Notes: generated from the letters alone by a model not told the origin. Positions 17,310-26,643 are shown, numbered from the stretch's first letter. The stretch is DNA of 64,000 bases from UBA1422 sp041752735 (GCA_041752735.1 JBGSVW010000034.1:1-64000), one strand, 5' to 3'. Numbers and translations are program-made.

Positions 17310-18515
17310 ATGGACAAACCAACCCTCCGCCTAATTGCAGGTGGACTTGTTGAAAAAGAGAAAGCCGAGAAGCAATTTGTCTCTGCTACCATCACCGACA
17401 CCAGGTTGATGGGTGCCACCGCCATGTACATTCACTGGCAACTGTTGTCATGCCCCGATGCAGAAAATTTTCACCAATTTTTTTATTTTGACGATGAAGA
17501 ATTTGGGTTTGAAACCTACCGCAGTGTCTGGGGAGAAGACGAAGAAGAAGTATTGATCATGGAGCAGGCGCTGATGGGTGGCCTTGGGGGAAAGAAAAAG
17601 GAATTGTCCCAAAAGCAAGCATTGTATCTGGTATGCAAATACGCCGCCTGGAACATTACCCACGCCTTACCCATGCCCGAAAAAGAATCCGAGTATGCAT
17701 TTATCCTAAACAACCCGCCAAACCTCAGCGAAGCAGAAAAAAAATCTCTCCAAGCCAAAATTTGCACCACGCTGAAATCCGATTATCATGTCATCAATTA
17801 CTATCTGATGCGATGTTTTGGCCGGGACCAAGAAGGTGCCGATTTTCTGATTCAAAAGAATCCTGATGCTCCAGAAAAAACTCCTGCAGCTCAGCTGGCT
17901 TGGGTCCCAAACAAGTTGGCTGCCACATTTTGCAGAAACACCATCGAAGAAGCTGATGACCTGTCTTACCTATGCGAGTCTCTCATAGAAAACGACAAAA
18001 AATATACCATCGTAGTTACGAGATTGCTGGTGGAGGATTTAAAAATAACCGATTGTCAATTGGTTTCCACCATGGACATCAGTCCTGCAGAAGCCGCAAT
18101 GATGTTATCTCGGCCTGAGTATGTTTCAGTTTACGAAATCATTGTAGACCCGGAAGAATTCGATGAAAAAAGTTGGGACTTGTCCCTTAGCACCATGGTG
18201 ACCATCCACGACAATGGCAAATTGTTTTTATCCTTCAATACCAACAACAACCACGTCAACAAGCAGGTCTTCCGTCTAAGCGATGATGTGTTCGGCCTTT
18301 TTTTCGTCACCGACTTCGGGCAACTGATTTTGTCTGCGTCAACACTGAAGAATATTCAATCCATGGAAAGCAAAATATTAAAAAGCCCCTTGGGGCACAT
18401 TTTAATCCCCGGTTCCAAGTTCGAATTCAAAGAACCGGTGCTTTATGAGTTTATACAAAGCGATTTCGATGACTTCGATGAATTTGTTGATTATCTCAAT
18501 CCAGAAGAGGACTAG
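17310..18515 (+). CDS. Hypothetical protein, acidic, 401 residues
   Basis: Not recognised. The start is ATG 17310 behind GGGAG at eight bases; a longer reading from 17181 has no ribosome site. It is soluble, acidic and mixed alpha/beta, without membrane segments, nucleotide loops or metal motifs. The last residues are acidic (FDDFDEFVDYLNPEED). A 29-base tandem duplication begins inside its last codons and repeats after the stop. It is followed 40 bases later by the aldo/keto reductase gene on the same strand, so the two may be co-transcribed. Confidence 0.7.
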   Translation: MDKPTLRLIAGGLVEKEKAEKQFVSATITDTRLMGATAMYIHWQLLSCPDAENFHQFFYFDDEEFGFETYRSVWGEDEEEVLIMEQALMGGLGGKKKELSQKQALYLVCKYAAWNITHALPMPEKESEYAFILNNPPNLSEAEKKSLQAKICTTLKSDYHVINYYLMRCFGRDQEGADFLIQKNPDAPEKTPAAQLAWVPNKLAATFCRNTIEEADDLSYLCESLIENDKKYTIVVTRLLVEDLKITDCQLVSTMDISPAEAAMMLSRPEYVSVYEIIVDPEEFDEKSWDLSLSTMVTIHDNGKLFLSFNTNNNHVNKQVFRLSDDVFGLFFVTDFGQLILSASTLKNIQSMESKILKSPLGHILIPGSKFEFKEPVLYEFIQSDFDDFDEFVDYLNPEED

Positions 18516-18543
18516 TTGATTATCTCAATCCACAAGAGGACTT
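18486..18543 (+). repeat. 29-base tandem duplication across a stop codon
   Basis: Copies 18486-18514 and 18515-18543 differ at only two positions. The first contains the last nine codons of the upstream gene; the second lies in the gap before the aldo/keto reductase gene. Probably a recent slippage product. Confidence 0.9.
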
Positions 18544-18555
18544 AAGGAGAATATT

Positions 18556-19710
18556 ATGGAATATACAACATTCGAAAAAACCGGACAACAGATTTCTTTG
18601 CTGGGTATGGGCACCATGCGTCTACCCCAGACTTCCGATGGCAAAGTGGATGAAGCCGTAGCCATCTCACTGATACGCAAAGCCATAGACAATGGCGTGA
18701 ATTATGTGGATACGGCATACATGTACCACGATGGAATCAGTGAAGTCATTACCGGCAAAGCCCTCAAGGATGGGTACCGTGAAAAGGTTCTACTGGCAGA
18801 CAAAATGCCTATTTGGATGGCAAAAGATCCAGAGGGTATGACCACCCTTTTTGAAACACAACTGCAAAGGCTGGATACCACGGTCATTGATATGTATCTG
18901 ATTCATAATCTGACTGTTTCCATCTGGGAAAGGTGTCAGAAGTTTGGTTTGCTGGAATTCTTGGAAGAACAACAACGTCTTGGAAAAATTCATCACATTG
19001 GTTTTTCTTTCCATGATGAGCTTCCATTTTTTAAGGAGCTGATTGATGCTTATCCCTGGGATTTTTGCCAGATTCAATTAAACTACATGGACAAGAAATA
19101 CCAGGCCGGTCTGGAAGGTCTGCTCTACGCTGAGTCCAAGGGGATTCCTGTGATTGTCATGGAGCCTCTCAAAGGCGGAAAGCTGACGGATCAGGTTCCT
19201 CCGGTCATCCAAACAATCTGGGATGAAGCGCCTATCAAACGTTCCCCCGCAGATTGGGCCTTTCGATGGGTTGCAGACTTGCCCGGGATTTTAACCATAT
19301 TAAGTGGGATGAGTGCCGAGTCTCAGCTGGATGAAAATTTGAGTATTTTCTCAAGTATGGTCAAGCCGTTACTCACCGAGGAAGAGCATCAGCGGATTGA
19401 CAAGGCTTCAAAACTATATAATGAATTGATTCCATACTCTTGCACTGCCTGCAAATATTGTATGCCCTGCCCACAAAAAATTGACATTCCTACCTTCATC
19501 GAATTATACAACGAATGGCATGTCTATGAACAAAATCCCAAAGTCATGGTGAACTTCGAATGGTGGTTCCCTAAATACAAGCCTTCCCTTTGTACCGGAT
19601 GCAAGGTGTGTGAAGGTCTTTGTCCCCAACACCTGCCCATCAGTAAAATCATGAGTGAAGGCTCCATGATATTTGAAGGCAAACCATGCGTCGGCGACCT
19701 GGCCGAATAA
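18556..19710 (+). CDS. Aldo/keto reductase with C-terminal 4Fe-4S clusters
   Basis: 384 residues. The N-terminal ~270 form an aldo/keto reductase barrel: GMGTMRLP, YVDTAYMYHDG with the catalytic Asp/Tyr pair (~53-58), a lysine in DKMP (~80) and a later histidine. The C-terminus has a ferredoxin-like part with CTACKYCMPCP (~296-306) and CTGCKVCEGLCP (~348-359), giving two cluster-binding sets. This fused family is common in anaerobes and probably couples ferredoxin and a carbonyl substrate. Substrate unknown. Confidence 0.8.
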   Translation: MEYTTFEKTGQQISLLGMGTMRLPQTSDGKVDEAVAISLIRKAIDNGVNYVDTAYMYHDGISEVITGKALKDGYREKVLLADKMPIWMAKDPEGMTTLFETQLQRLDTTVIDMYLIHNLTVSIWERCQKFGLLEFLEEQQRLGKIHHIGFSFHDELPFFKELIDAYPWDFCQIQLNYMDKKYQAGLEGLLYAESKGIPVIVMEPLKGGKLTDQVPPVIQTIWDEAPIKRSPADWAFRWVADLPGILTILSGMSAESQLDENLSIFSSMVKPLLTEEEHQRIDKASKLYNELIPYSCTACKYCMPCPQKIDIPTFIELYNEWHVYEQNPKVMVNFEWWFPKYKPSLCTGCKVCEGLCPQHLPISKIMSEGSMIFEGKPCVGDLAE

Positions 19711-19755
19711 TAGGGTATGCCGAAAAGGTTTCTTATCCAAAAAATGTAATCAAAC

Positions 19756-19806
19756 AAAAGGGCTGTCTCAATGTGATTTTAAAAATCATTTTGAGACAGC
19801 CCTTTT
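19756..19806. terminator. Strong bidirectional terminator
   Basis: Arms AAAAGGGCTGTCTCAA and its near-perfect complement flank an AT-rich centre; T-runs follow on both strands. It separates the convergent aldo/keto reductase gene and the saccharopine-dehydrogenase-like gene. Confidence 0.85.
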
Positions 19807-19830
19807 TAAGAAGGAAGTGTATAAAAACCC

Positions 19831-21102
19831 CTATTTTACAGCATCCGCGAATGCCTTTTCGTTAAGGTGGTCCGCATATTCCGAATCCATCTCCCGGATA
19901 CCGGCAGGGAATTCATATTTTGCAAGACGTTCTACAAAAACATCAGGCGGGAAACTTTCCGGACCTAATACGCCGGAGCCGCCCCACAGGCCTTTGGCAA
20001 CTAGTTCCATTCCGATAACGGGTCCGACTGCTGTTTGCGCAACAACTGCGTTGGTGGTGTATTTCTTGATGCAATCCTGATTATCGGCGATCTGATACAG
20101 ATACACTGATCTTTTCATTCCATCTTTGGTTCCGGTTACCCATGCGCCGGCACAACCTTTTCCAGTCATCTTCATGGTTGATTCAACAGGGTTTGGAATA
20201 ACTTTTACCAAGAAATCTCTTGGGGTAATTTCGCTGTCGCCAACCTTGACTTTGGTGTCTTTGTCAGACAGTCCCAGGTCTCTGAGGAACAGGAGCATTT
20301 CTCTTGTTTCTTTAGGTACACCGTACTTGAAGGTAACTCGGTTACAGTCGATGACTCTGGGAACCAGCAATACTTCTTCGTGCTCTACGTTGATGACTTC
20401 TACATCACCAATGCCGCCGGGGAAGTTGAAGATTTCCGGTTCTGAGAAGTTTTCGGTGGTGAACCATCCTTTTCCCTTTTCATATATAACCGGTGGATTC
20501 AGGCATTCCTCGATGGTTGTCCAAACGGAGAATCCAAAATATCCAACATCGTCGCCAGTATAGTTGTCGCCGTCACGGATATTGACTTCATCGATCACAT
20601 CAAACAAATGATCTGCTGCGAATTTTGCAAACACGTTTGCCATACCGGGTTCCACGCCCATACCAACCAATGCCAAATTCCCGGATTTAGCCCAATCTTC
20701 ATGTCTGTCAAACTGATAGTCACCCAACTTGATTCCGGCTTTTTCAAAAGGCTTTTCGGGATCCGGATAGGACAGGGTCATTGCTGCGTCCATATATTTG
20801 ACCCCGGTTTTATAGCATGTGTCAAATATGCATTCGTTGAACAGAGGTTCAACTGCATTCATAACAAAGTCGATTTCGTGTTTTTTGATGACATCTTCGA
20901 TATTTGCTGCGTCTCTTGCGTTGATTTTTTCGGCAATAAAGCGTCCGCCGCCACAAATATGTTCAGCCACTTCTTTGGCACGTTCCAAATTGTAGTCTGC
21001 CATAACGATCTTGGTTGCCCAGTTGGCGTCTTCCCCGGCTCGCTTGATAATGGTCGCCATGGATGTACCGACACCTCCGGCACCGATAATCAAAATTTTC
21101 AT
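19831..21102 (-). CDS. Saccharopine-dehydrogenase-family oxidoreductase
   Basis: 423 residues. The N-terminal Rossmann motif GAGGVG (residues 7-12) and the family blocks MNAVEPLF and GMGVEPGM (~148-155) place it in the saccharopine / carboxynorspermidine dehydrogenase superfamily, which binds NAD(P) and makes or splits secondary amines. Lysine breakdown, carboxynorspermidine synthesis or another imine reduction are all possible. An AraC-type regulator gene lies 130 bases upstream on the same strand and may control it. No saccharopine reductase partner is nearby. Confidence 0.7.
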   Translation of the reverse strand: MKILIIGAGGVGTSMATIIKRAGEDANWATKIVMADYNLERAKEVAEHICGGGRFIAEKINARDAANIEDVIKKHEIDFVMNAVEPLFNECIFDTCYKTGVKYMDAAMTLSYPDPEKPFEKAGIKLGDYQFDRHEDWAKSGNLALVGMGVEPGMANVFAKFAADHLFDVIDEVNIRDGDNYTGDDVGYFGFSVWTTIEECLNPPVIYEKGKGWFTTENFSEPEIFNFPGGIGDVEVINVEHEEVLLVPRVIDCNRVTFKYGVPKETREMLLFLRDLGLSDKDTKVKVGDSEITPRDFLVKVIPNPVESTMKMTGKGCAGAWVTGTKDGMKRSVYLYQIADNQDCIKKYTTNAVVAQTAVGPVIGMELVAKGLWGGSGVLGPESFPPDVFVERLAKYEFPAGIREMDSEYADHLNEKAFADAVK

Positions 21103-21234
21103 TTAATCCTCCTTGATTGATTCCTCACCCTGAAAGTCAAATCCAAATATTCGGCCTAACAGGATTTCATCTGTATGGATTAAGTTTATCATGAAAATCT
21201 CATTGTACAATTATTACTTTGCTGTTTTTATGTA

Positions 21235-22779
21235 TTAGTTTGCCGTTTTCTTGTCGATGAGAATCAGTTCCCAGGAGAACCCTTTCAACGTCGTACGTAG
21301 ACTAATGGTCTCCGCACAATTCAACTCGTCGAATTCAACAGTCGCCATAGATGATAGCCGGCCAATTAGATTCTCTCTGGCAGAACGTTTCCTGCCTTTC
21401 TCCCCGGCCGTTTGAAGAACTTGAAGACAATTTTCCCGTGACATTTTATACCGGGTAATTTGATATTTGCCCGATAGGCCATCCCACCGCAGCAGGAATT
21501 CCAAATCTTCTTGATTTTCTGCAACAATGTCGTAGAGTTGTTCTATGGAATCCGTCTCTTCCAGTTTGGCCATGAGCTCCGGGTTTATATTGATAATCAA
21601 AACCGAAGCGGCTTCCACGCCGGCCATATGGGTTCCCTTGGCAGTGATGATATACTGTTCTCCCACGGCCACCCTTTTTTCTCCCAGTCCCATTAAGGTT
21701 CGATAAATCACACAGATTTCTCCCAGCCCCTCCAGGGTCATGAAATGGTCTGGCAGACCAATCCCGGCTTCAGTTTCATGGAGTACATCGCCGACCAAAT
21801 GAACCAGTGTGGGTCCGGTTGTTTTGTTTGAAATATATTTGCCCGATATGCCTGGTACCAACTGCCGAAGGGCAGCTTGAATTTCGTCGGGGTTACAGCG
21901 ATTGAGTACCGCTTTGCTTTCCCGTCCGCTAACTTTACCGGTGAACTCTTTGCGGTACTGACTTGGGTGCATATGAAACCATAGTTCAAAGTGTTTAATG
22001 TAATATCGAAGCGCAGAAAACCCACTTTCTTCAGCAATGGTGCCCAACTTCTTGTTGGATCCCAAAAGCAGCTTTTCTGATTCTTCCACGCGGATGAAAT
22101 TCAACAATTCTTGGAAGCTTAGACCGGAGGCCTCTTTGATGACATGGGAAAGATAATAGATGCTAAGATGTTCGCGTTTGGCTATTTCGCTCAGCGTAAG
22201 CTTACGATAGTAATTGTCATACATAAAATCCGTAATTCGATTCAGCCGTGCTGCCAATATTTTGTTTGCCTTGTTTTTCGTTTCGTTTACAAACTTCCCG
22301 TCTTCCATGACAAAATAGTGGAAATCTGCCTGAAGGCTGGCGATTAAGTTGTGGGTGCTTTCGATGACCCGCTGTTCATAGCGACTGCCCTTTTCCAAAA
22401 TATCAATCAGGATTCTCGATAGCAGTTTGCGAAGAACGTCCAGGCTTTCATCATCGTCATCGTCCATATCGGTGACAAAAAAATTGTTATTCAGATTTTC
22501 GTAGTATCTGGAAAAATAGGTCAAGTCCAATTGGAACATCATGACCATATTCTCTTCGTCCCCAACGCGGTTATAACTATGAAGCTCACGGTCATTCAAA
22601 ATAAAAATGTCACCGGGTTTGAGTTGGTAAGTATAGTATCCGTTTCGCAAGAGTATTTGACCTTTTAAAACGAATACGACTTCCAGTTCATCATGGAAGT
22701 GTATGGGGTAACTGTCAATGTCTGCCACCAGTAAATTGATGGGCAAATTGTCCCGGAAAATGATCCGTTCTTTCAGCAT
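21235..22779 (-). CDS. AraC-family regulator with cupin sensor and extra C-terminal domain
   Basis: About 514 residues. N-terminal cupin-like ligand pocket (HFHDELEVVFVLKG with metal-type histidines, then PGDIFILND, ~30-65); a double helix-turn-helix AraC domain at ~185-285 (LTLSEIAKREHLSIYYLSHVIKE and SGFSALRYYIKHF); then ~230 residues of unknown fold. The extra C-terminal part is not usual in AraC proteins and may bind a second ligand or partner. The start is ATG 22779, eight bases after AGGAG; a GTG three codons earlier is less likely. Probable target: the saccharopine-dehydrogenase-like gene. Confidence 0.75.
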   Translation of the reverse strand: MLKERIIFRDNLPINLLVADIDSYPIHFHDELEVVFVLKGQILLRNGYYTYQLKPGDIFILNDRELHSYNRVGDEENMVMMFQLDLTYFSRYYENLNNNFFVTDMDDDDDESLDVLRKLLSRILIDILEKGSRYEQRVIESTHNLIASLQADFHYFVMEDGKFVNETKNKANKILAARLNRITDFMYDNYYRKLTLSEIAKREHLSIYYLSHVIKEASGLSFQELLNFIRVEESEKLLLGSNKKLGTIAEESGFSALRYYIKHFELWFHMHPSQYRKEFTGKVSGRESKAVLNRCNPDEIQAALRQLVPGISGKYISNKTTGPTLVHLVGDVLHETEAGIGLPDHFMTLEGLGEICVIYRTLMGLGEKRVAVGEQYIITAKGTHMAGVEAASVLIININPELMAKLEETDSIEQLYDIVAENQEDLEFLLRWDGLSGKYQITRYKMSRENCLQVLQTAGEKGRKRSARENLIGRLSSMATVEFDELNCAETISLRTTLKGFSWELILIDKKTAN

Positions 22780-23145
22780 GGTCCTCACTCCTATTTCGGT
22801 ATTATGTAAACTTTTGTTCGTGGGCGCCTGATGGGAATATCAACAAGCAAGAATGTTTATTTTTCGGCATTTATGCTATTTGTCCACAGGGCTACCAGAA
22901 TTGTATACAATTCTATCCAAGGGTGCCTGTGTATAAGTATTTTCATGCCAGTCTAGTCATTTCAACGTTTTATTGATTTTTATGATACATGACAAACAAT
23001 TCTATCCACAGGCTGTTCGTTTTTTATTTCACCCGTTTCTTTTTGTTCGTTTTGGTCGAACCGCAAACTAGTACTTCGTGTTCAACATTATATAACAATT
23101 TTGTGCAATTGTGCTATAATAATTTCAGCAGGAGGCGACAGAGAT
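22780..23145. other. Divergent intergenic region with an 18-base palindrome
   Basis: No gene seen. It contains the perfect palindrome AGAATTGTATACAATTCT (22897-22914), and its right part CAATTCTATCCA recurs at 22997-23008, so it may hold an operator. A TATAAT at 23115-23120 is a likely -10 box for the AlaX gene, with AGGAGG at 23130-23135. Confidence 0.6.
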
Positions 23146-24429
23146 ATGACCACAAAAAAACGATACGAGGATGATGTGAATTTAAGAAGTCTGGATACCA
23201 CCGTAATCCGCATGGATCGGGTTTTAGACCGGCCCGCCCTTGTGCTTGCTGAGACTATTTTCTTTCCTGAGGGCGGGGGGCAACCCTGGGACTTGGGGAC
23301 CGTAAATGGGGTTGCCCTGACCGGGGTGGTGGAGACCGACGGAGAAGTATATCATCTGCTGGAATCGGATGCCATGCGAACCTCGGAATCCGCGTCGGCA
23401 AAATCCGCGTCGGTCATGTTTGCACCCGGTCAGCCGGTCCGATTGGTCCTGGATTGGGAGAGACGATTTGACCATATGCAGCGCCACTGTGGCGAACACA
23501 TATTATCCGGCGTATTTTTCCGAGACTTTGGGGGCGTGAATCGTGGTTTTCATATGGGCGACGAATACATGACCATCGACATCAGCCTAGAACAAAATCC
23601 GGATTATGATACCATCACCTGGGACATGGCTTGCCAGGCTGAAACGGAAGCAAATCAAATCATATGGCAAGATTTACCGGTCATCACCCGGCGCTATGAC
23701 AGCAAAGAAGCAGCAGCCGGCATCCCTCTTCGCAAAGCACTTGAAATTGAAGAAGATATTTCAATTGTATGCGTGGGTAGCCCGGACAATCCCAGCGATT
23801 GTGTGGCTTGTTGCGGCACCCACCCAAGTACCTCGGGTCAGGTGGGTTTATTAAAGATATATAAGGTAGAAAACTATAAAGGTATGTTTCGGATTTATTT
23901 CGAAGCCGGCAGTCGTGCGCTATTGGACTATCAATCCAAAAGTCAGCTTATCTCAACGCTGGGCAAAAAATACTCCGCCGGTGTGGATGATTTGTTGGAA
24001 AAGATGGACGCACGGGAAGCAAAAAACAGTGAAGTTCGGGCCGAGTTTCATAAACTCCGGCAATCGGTGATTCAAAGCCGGTTGGCCGAAATCACCCAGG
24101 CCGCGGAACAAATGCTTGCTGCCACGCCACCACTACCCAAGGTGCCCATGATAGTGCGGGTCTATGACGACCTGCCTGTAGACGATCTGCTGGCCATCGG
24201 CCGTGGCATGACCGGCAAATTCAAGGGGCTATTGATTCTGCACTACCCCACAACCCATACCCTGTTTTTATTTTCTGACGGCAAACCCGATTGTGGGAAG
24301 CTGGTCAAGGATCATGTGGATATTTATAACGGCAAAGGCGGCGGAAACCCCACCTCCTCGCGAATCATCTTCAGCAAACCGGATTATCCGGAGCTCTTCA
24401 TTGACCTGTTGGAAAAACATCTACGCTAG
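23146..24429 (+). CDS. alaX: Alanyl-tRNA editing protein (AlaX, long form with DHHA1 domain)
   Basis: 427 residues. The editing-site metal ligands are HCGEH (HxxxH, ~109-113) and CCGTH (CxxxH, ~224-228). A coiled linker and a C-terminal DHHA1 domain ending GKGGGNPTSSRI (~401-412) follow. It removes serine or glycine wrongly attached to tRNA-Ala, in trans to AlaRS. The start is ATG 23146 with AGGAGG ten bases before; an upstream reading from 23101 lacks a ribosome site. Divergent from the AraC gene. Confidence 0.85.
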   Translation: MTTKKRYEDDVNLRSLDTTVIRMDRVLDRPALVLAETIFFPEGGGQPWDLGTVNGVALTGVVETDGEVYHLLESDAMRTSESASAKSASVMFAPGQPVRLVLDWERRFDHMQRHCGEHILSGVFFRDFGGVNRGFHMGDEYMTIDISLEQNPDYDTITWDMACQAETEANQIIWQDLPVITRRYDSKEAAAGIPLRKALEIEEDISIVCVGSPDNPSDCVACCGTHPSTSGQVGLLKIYKVENYKGMFRIYFEAGSRALLDYQSKSQLISTLGKKYSAGVDDLLEKMDAREAKNSEVRAEFHKLRQSVIQSRLAEITQAAEQMLAATPPLPKVPMIVRVYDDLPVDDLLAIGRGMTGKFKGLLILHYPTTHTLFLFSDGKPDCGKLVKDHVDIYNGKGGGNPTSSRIIFSKPDYPELFIDLLEKHLR

Positions 24430-24448
24430 GGAATATCTTTTTTAAGCA

Positions 24449-24488
24449 TCAAAGAATTATTTAAGGGCGTCAAAGAATTATTTGAAGG
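24449..24488 (+). repeat. Tandem duplication, period 21
   Basis: TCAAAGAATTATTTAAGGG (24449-24467) is repeated with one change at 24470-24488, just before the ribosome site of the next gene. The second copy supplies the GAAGGAG part of the leader. Confidence 0.8.
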
Positions 24489-24497
24489 AGTTAAGGA

Positions 24498-25319
24498 ATG
24501 TCAATCATCGGACAACGGAATGTCTTTTGCACCATAGACAAAAACGAGAATATGGTTTATGCAAAAGCAATCATTTTAAGCAAGGACTTTGAGGCCTCGG
24601 CATGGCTTGCCGTTGGCGTCGCGGATTATATAATCAAGGAAGCTGATTGGGAAATCAGCAAAGCCCCTGCGAATATTCCCTTGGGCAAAGGCATCGCAAC
24701 CGATGCCATGGGTGTCAAAGCAAACACAGGTATTGGCAGCGCGCTCATTCATCTAACCGAAGCCAATGGGGGCACTTTGATCAAATCCCTAATTTTTGAA
24801 TGTGTGAAAGGCTTGATGCAGGCAGAAACCTACCTTTTTCGTGAAAGAGGATATCCCAGCGAAGCCGCCTATGAAGCCTATTGGATGGATAAAGAAAGCA
24901 ACGGTTGCCGGTTTTACACCCACCCTGAACAAGACACCTCTGGTTGGTTTGAGCATGTGGGTCCTTATCAAAGGTCCGGCAATCTTTTCAACCGATGCAA
25001 AAGCTACCAGCTCTCCATTCACGGTAACGACTTGACCCTTCAAGGCACATTCCACGATAGTTACCATGAAATGGCGGGAGAAATCCGCTTTGATCAGGTG
25101 ACCGGAATCATTACCGAATGCAGTCTTTCCATGTTTCGCGCACCTGGCAGTAGCTGCCTTGAAACGACTGGCCATGGAACGTCTTTCATCGGCAAAGATA
25201 TTTATTCTCTCACCCGAAAACAAGTGGTCTCCTTGGTGGGCGGTCCACAAGGATGCTATCACTTGACAGATCTTTTAGCGGACATGCTGCCCTTGATCAA
25301 GGAGCATAACCCCCATTAG
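24498..25319 (+). CDS. DUF2889-like protein
   Basis: 273 residues. The C-terminal half, ending VGGPQGCYHLTDLLADML, resembles the DUF2889 family as I remember it; the N-terminal half is not recognised. No signal peptide, membrane helix or enzyme motif is visible. AAGGAG precedes the ATG. Between AlaX and a serine hydrolase on the same strand; co-transcription is plausible but no functional link is evident. Confidence 0.5.
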   Translation: MSIIGQRNVFCTIDKNENMVYAKAIILSKDFEASAWLAVGVADYIIKEADWEISKAPANIPLGKGIATDAMGVKANTGIGSALIHLTEANGGTLIKSLIFECVKGLMQAETYLFRERGYPSEAAYEAYWMDKESNGCRFYTHPEQDTSGWFEHVGPYQRSGNLFNRCKSYQLSIHGNDLTLQGTFHDSYHEMAGEIRFDQVTGIITECSLSMFRAPGSSCLETTGHGTSFIGKDIYSLTRKQVVSLVGGPQGCYHLTDLLADMLPLIKEHNPH

Positions 25320-25373
25320 ATTAATACTATGAAATAATCCAATGAAATAGCACTATACATGGAGGTAACCTAA

Positions 25374-26411
25374 GTGACTTTTAAAGTTCCTCATCAGATT
25401 TTGGAAGAGAAAATATTTGACGCATATTATTACTACGATTTGCCGGGTATTGTGGCGGGGATCGGCTCCGGTCAAAAGGGCTTGGAGTATGTTAAATCCT
25501 TTGGCAAAAAAAATGTAGTAACAGGCGAACCCCTTAAACCAAAGGACATTTTCCACATGGCATCTCTTGCCAAGTTATTTACCGGCACAGGAATTATGCA
25601 GTTATGGGAAAAAGGCTTGTTGGATTTAGATGCGCCGATTCTCCGTTATTTAGACTGGTTCCAAATGGGAGATTCCAGAGCAAAGGAGATTACGGTCAGA
25701 CAACTTTTGACCCATACCTCCGGCATGCCGGATGTCCAGGATTATCATTGGGATCAGCCACAGACCAGACCAGATGCATTGCGCAATTACATTCAATCCG
25801 AAGAGCTTTCTCGTGACAGATTATTGTGGTCACCGGAAGAAAAGAAATTTTCTTACAGTAATATCGGGTATGATATTTTAGGCTTAATCATTGCCGAAAT
25901 CTCAGGCCAAACATTTGAAGCATATATGGATGAACACATATTCAAGCCATTGGATATGACCGACTCCACCTTTTTTACTCCGGATCGTGATATGGAAGCC
26001 ATCTGCTCGCCTCACGAAAAAAATAACGAGAAAGAAACTGTGCCTCTTCTTCATTATCCGTATAACCGGATACATGCACCCAGCTCAACCCTGACCTCAA
26101 ATATTTATGACACTGCAAAGTGGGCAACGGCACATTTAAACAAGCAAGTGCTCTGTCCTGAAACATATCAATTGGTTTGGGAGGCCTTTTCCACCGTACC
26201 AAACAATGGAGAAAACATCTGTCTAAGTTGGTTTTCCAGGGAGCAAAATGGATTTCGGCTTTACGGTCACGAAGGTGCTGACGTGGGCTTCCGCTCTAGC
26301 TTTTGGATTTGTCCGAAACTTGACCTCTTCGTCATCCTGTGTAGCAATCTGTCCAGTGCACCATTAAAAACAATTGGCAAGAGTATTTTCCAGCTGATCT
26401 CTAACGAATAA
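25374..26411 (+). CDS. Serine hydrolase, beta-lactamase class C / esterase family
   Basis: 345 residues starting at GTG with GGAGGT upstream. Catalytic motifs are SLAK (~64-67, nucleophile Ser), YSN (~161-163) and HEG (~297-299), the three elements of class C beta-lactamase-like serine hydrolases. No signal peptide is seen, so it probably acts in the cytoplasm as an esterase or peptidase rather than as a secreted beta-lactamase. It ends just upstream of the inverted repeat that precedes the atoD promoter. Confidence 0.8.
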   Translation: MTFKVPHQILEEKIFDAYYYYDLPGIVAGIGSGQKGLEYVKSFGKKNVVTGEPLKPKDIFHMASLAKLFTGTGIMQLWEKGLLDLDAPILRYLDWFQMGDSRAKEITVRQLLTHTSGMPDVQDYHWDQPQTRPDALRNYIQSEELSRDRLLWSPEEKKFSYSNIGYDILGLIIAEISGQTFEAYMDEHIFKPLDMTDSTFFTPDRDMEAICSPHEKNNEKETVPLLHYPYNRIHAPSSTLTSNIYDTAKWATAHLNKQVLCPETYQLVWEAFSTVPNNGENICLSWFSREQNGFRLYGHEGADVGFRSSFWICPKLDLFVILCSNLSSAPLKTIGKSIFQLISNE

Positions 26412-26423
26412 ACATGTGATGCT

Positions 26424-26463
26424 ACAAAATCGGTTCAAACAAAATTATTTGAACCGATTTTGT
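26424..26463 (+). promoter_or_regulatory. 16-base-arm inverted repeat: candidate activator site for atoD, also possible terminator
   Basis: Perfect arms 26424-26439 and 26448-26463 with core ATCGGTTCAAA / TTTGAACCGAT and an 8-base loop. The centre is ~88 bases before the -24 element of the atoD sigma-54 promoter, where enhancer-binding activators sit. The same ATCGGTTC core occurs upstream of kamA and in the activator's own promoter. It may also end the serine hydrolase transcript. Confidence 0.6.
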
Positions 26464-26530
26464 TGATTTTTGGGTTGGTGACTTACGGTCTCACCCTTGA
26501 AATTTCAGCGAATTCACGATGCAACAGATG

Positions 26531-26546
26531 TGGCACAGAAATTGCA
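26531..26546 (+). promoter_or_regulatory. Sigma-54 promoter of atoD-atoA-thiolase-aminotransferase
   Basis: TGGCACAGAAATTGCA matches the -24/-12 consensus TGGCAYR-N4-TTGCW at every fixed position; GG at 26532-26533 and GC at 26543-26544. It lies ~100 bases before atoD. Confidence 0.85.
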
Positions 26547-26643
26547 ATTATATACGGTATGATTACTCTCTTGGTTTTTCGCAAAACAATATCGGCAAAG
26601 CACAAGAGAAAAATAATTAATTTTATGAAAGGTTGGTGAGAAA

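Noticed and set aside
26424..26463. Inverted repeat as only a transcription terminator
   Set aside because: Termination is possible, but the same ATCGGTTC core and the same distance to a sigma-54 promoter recur at kamA, and the motif also sits in the activator promoter, so a regulatory role is better supported.
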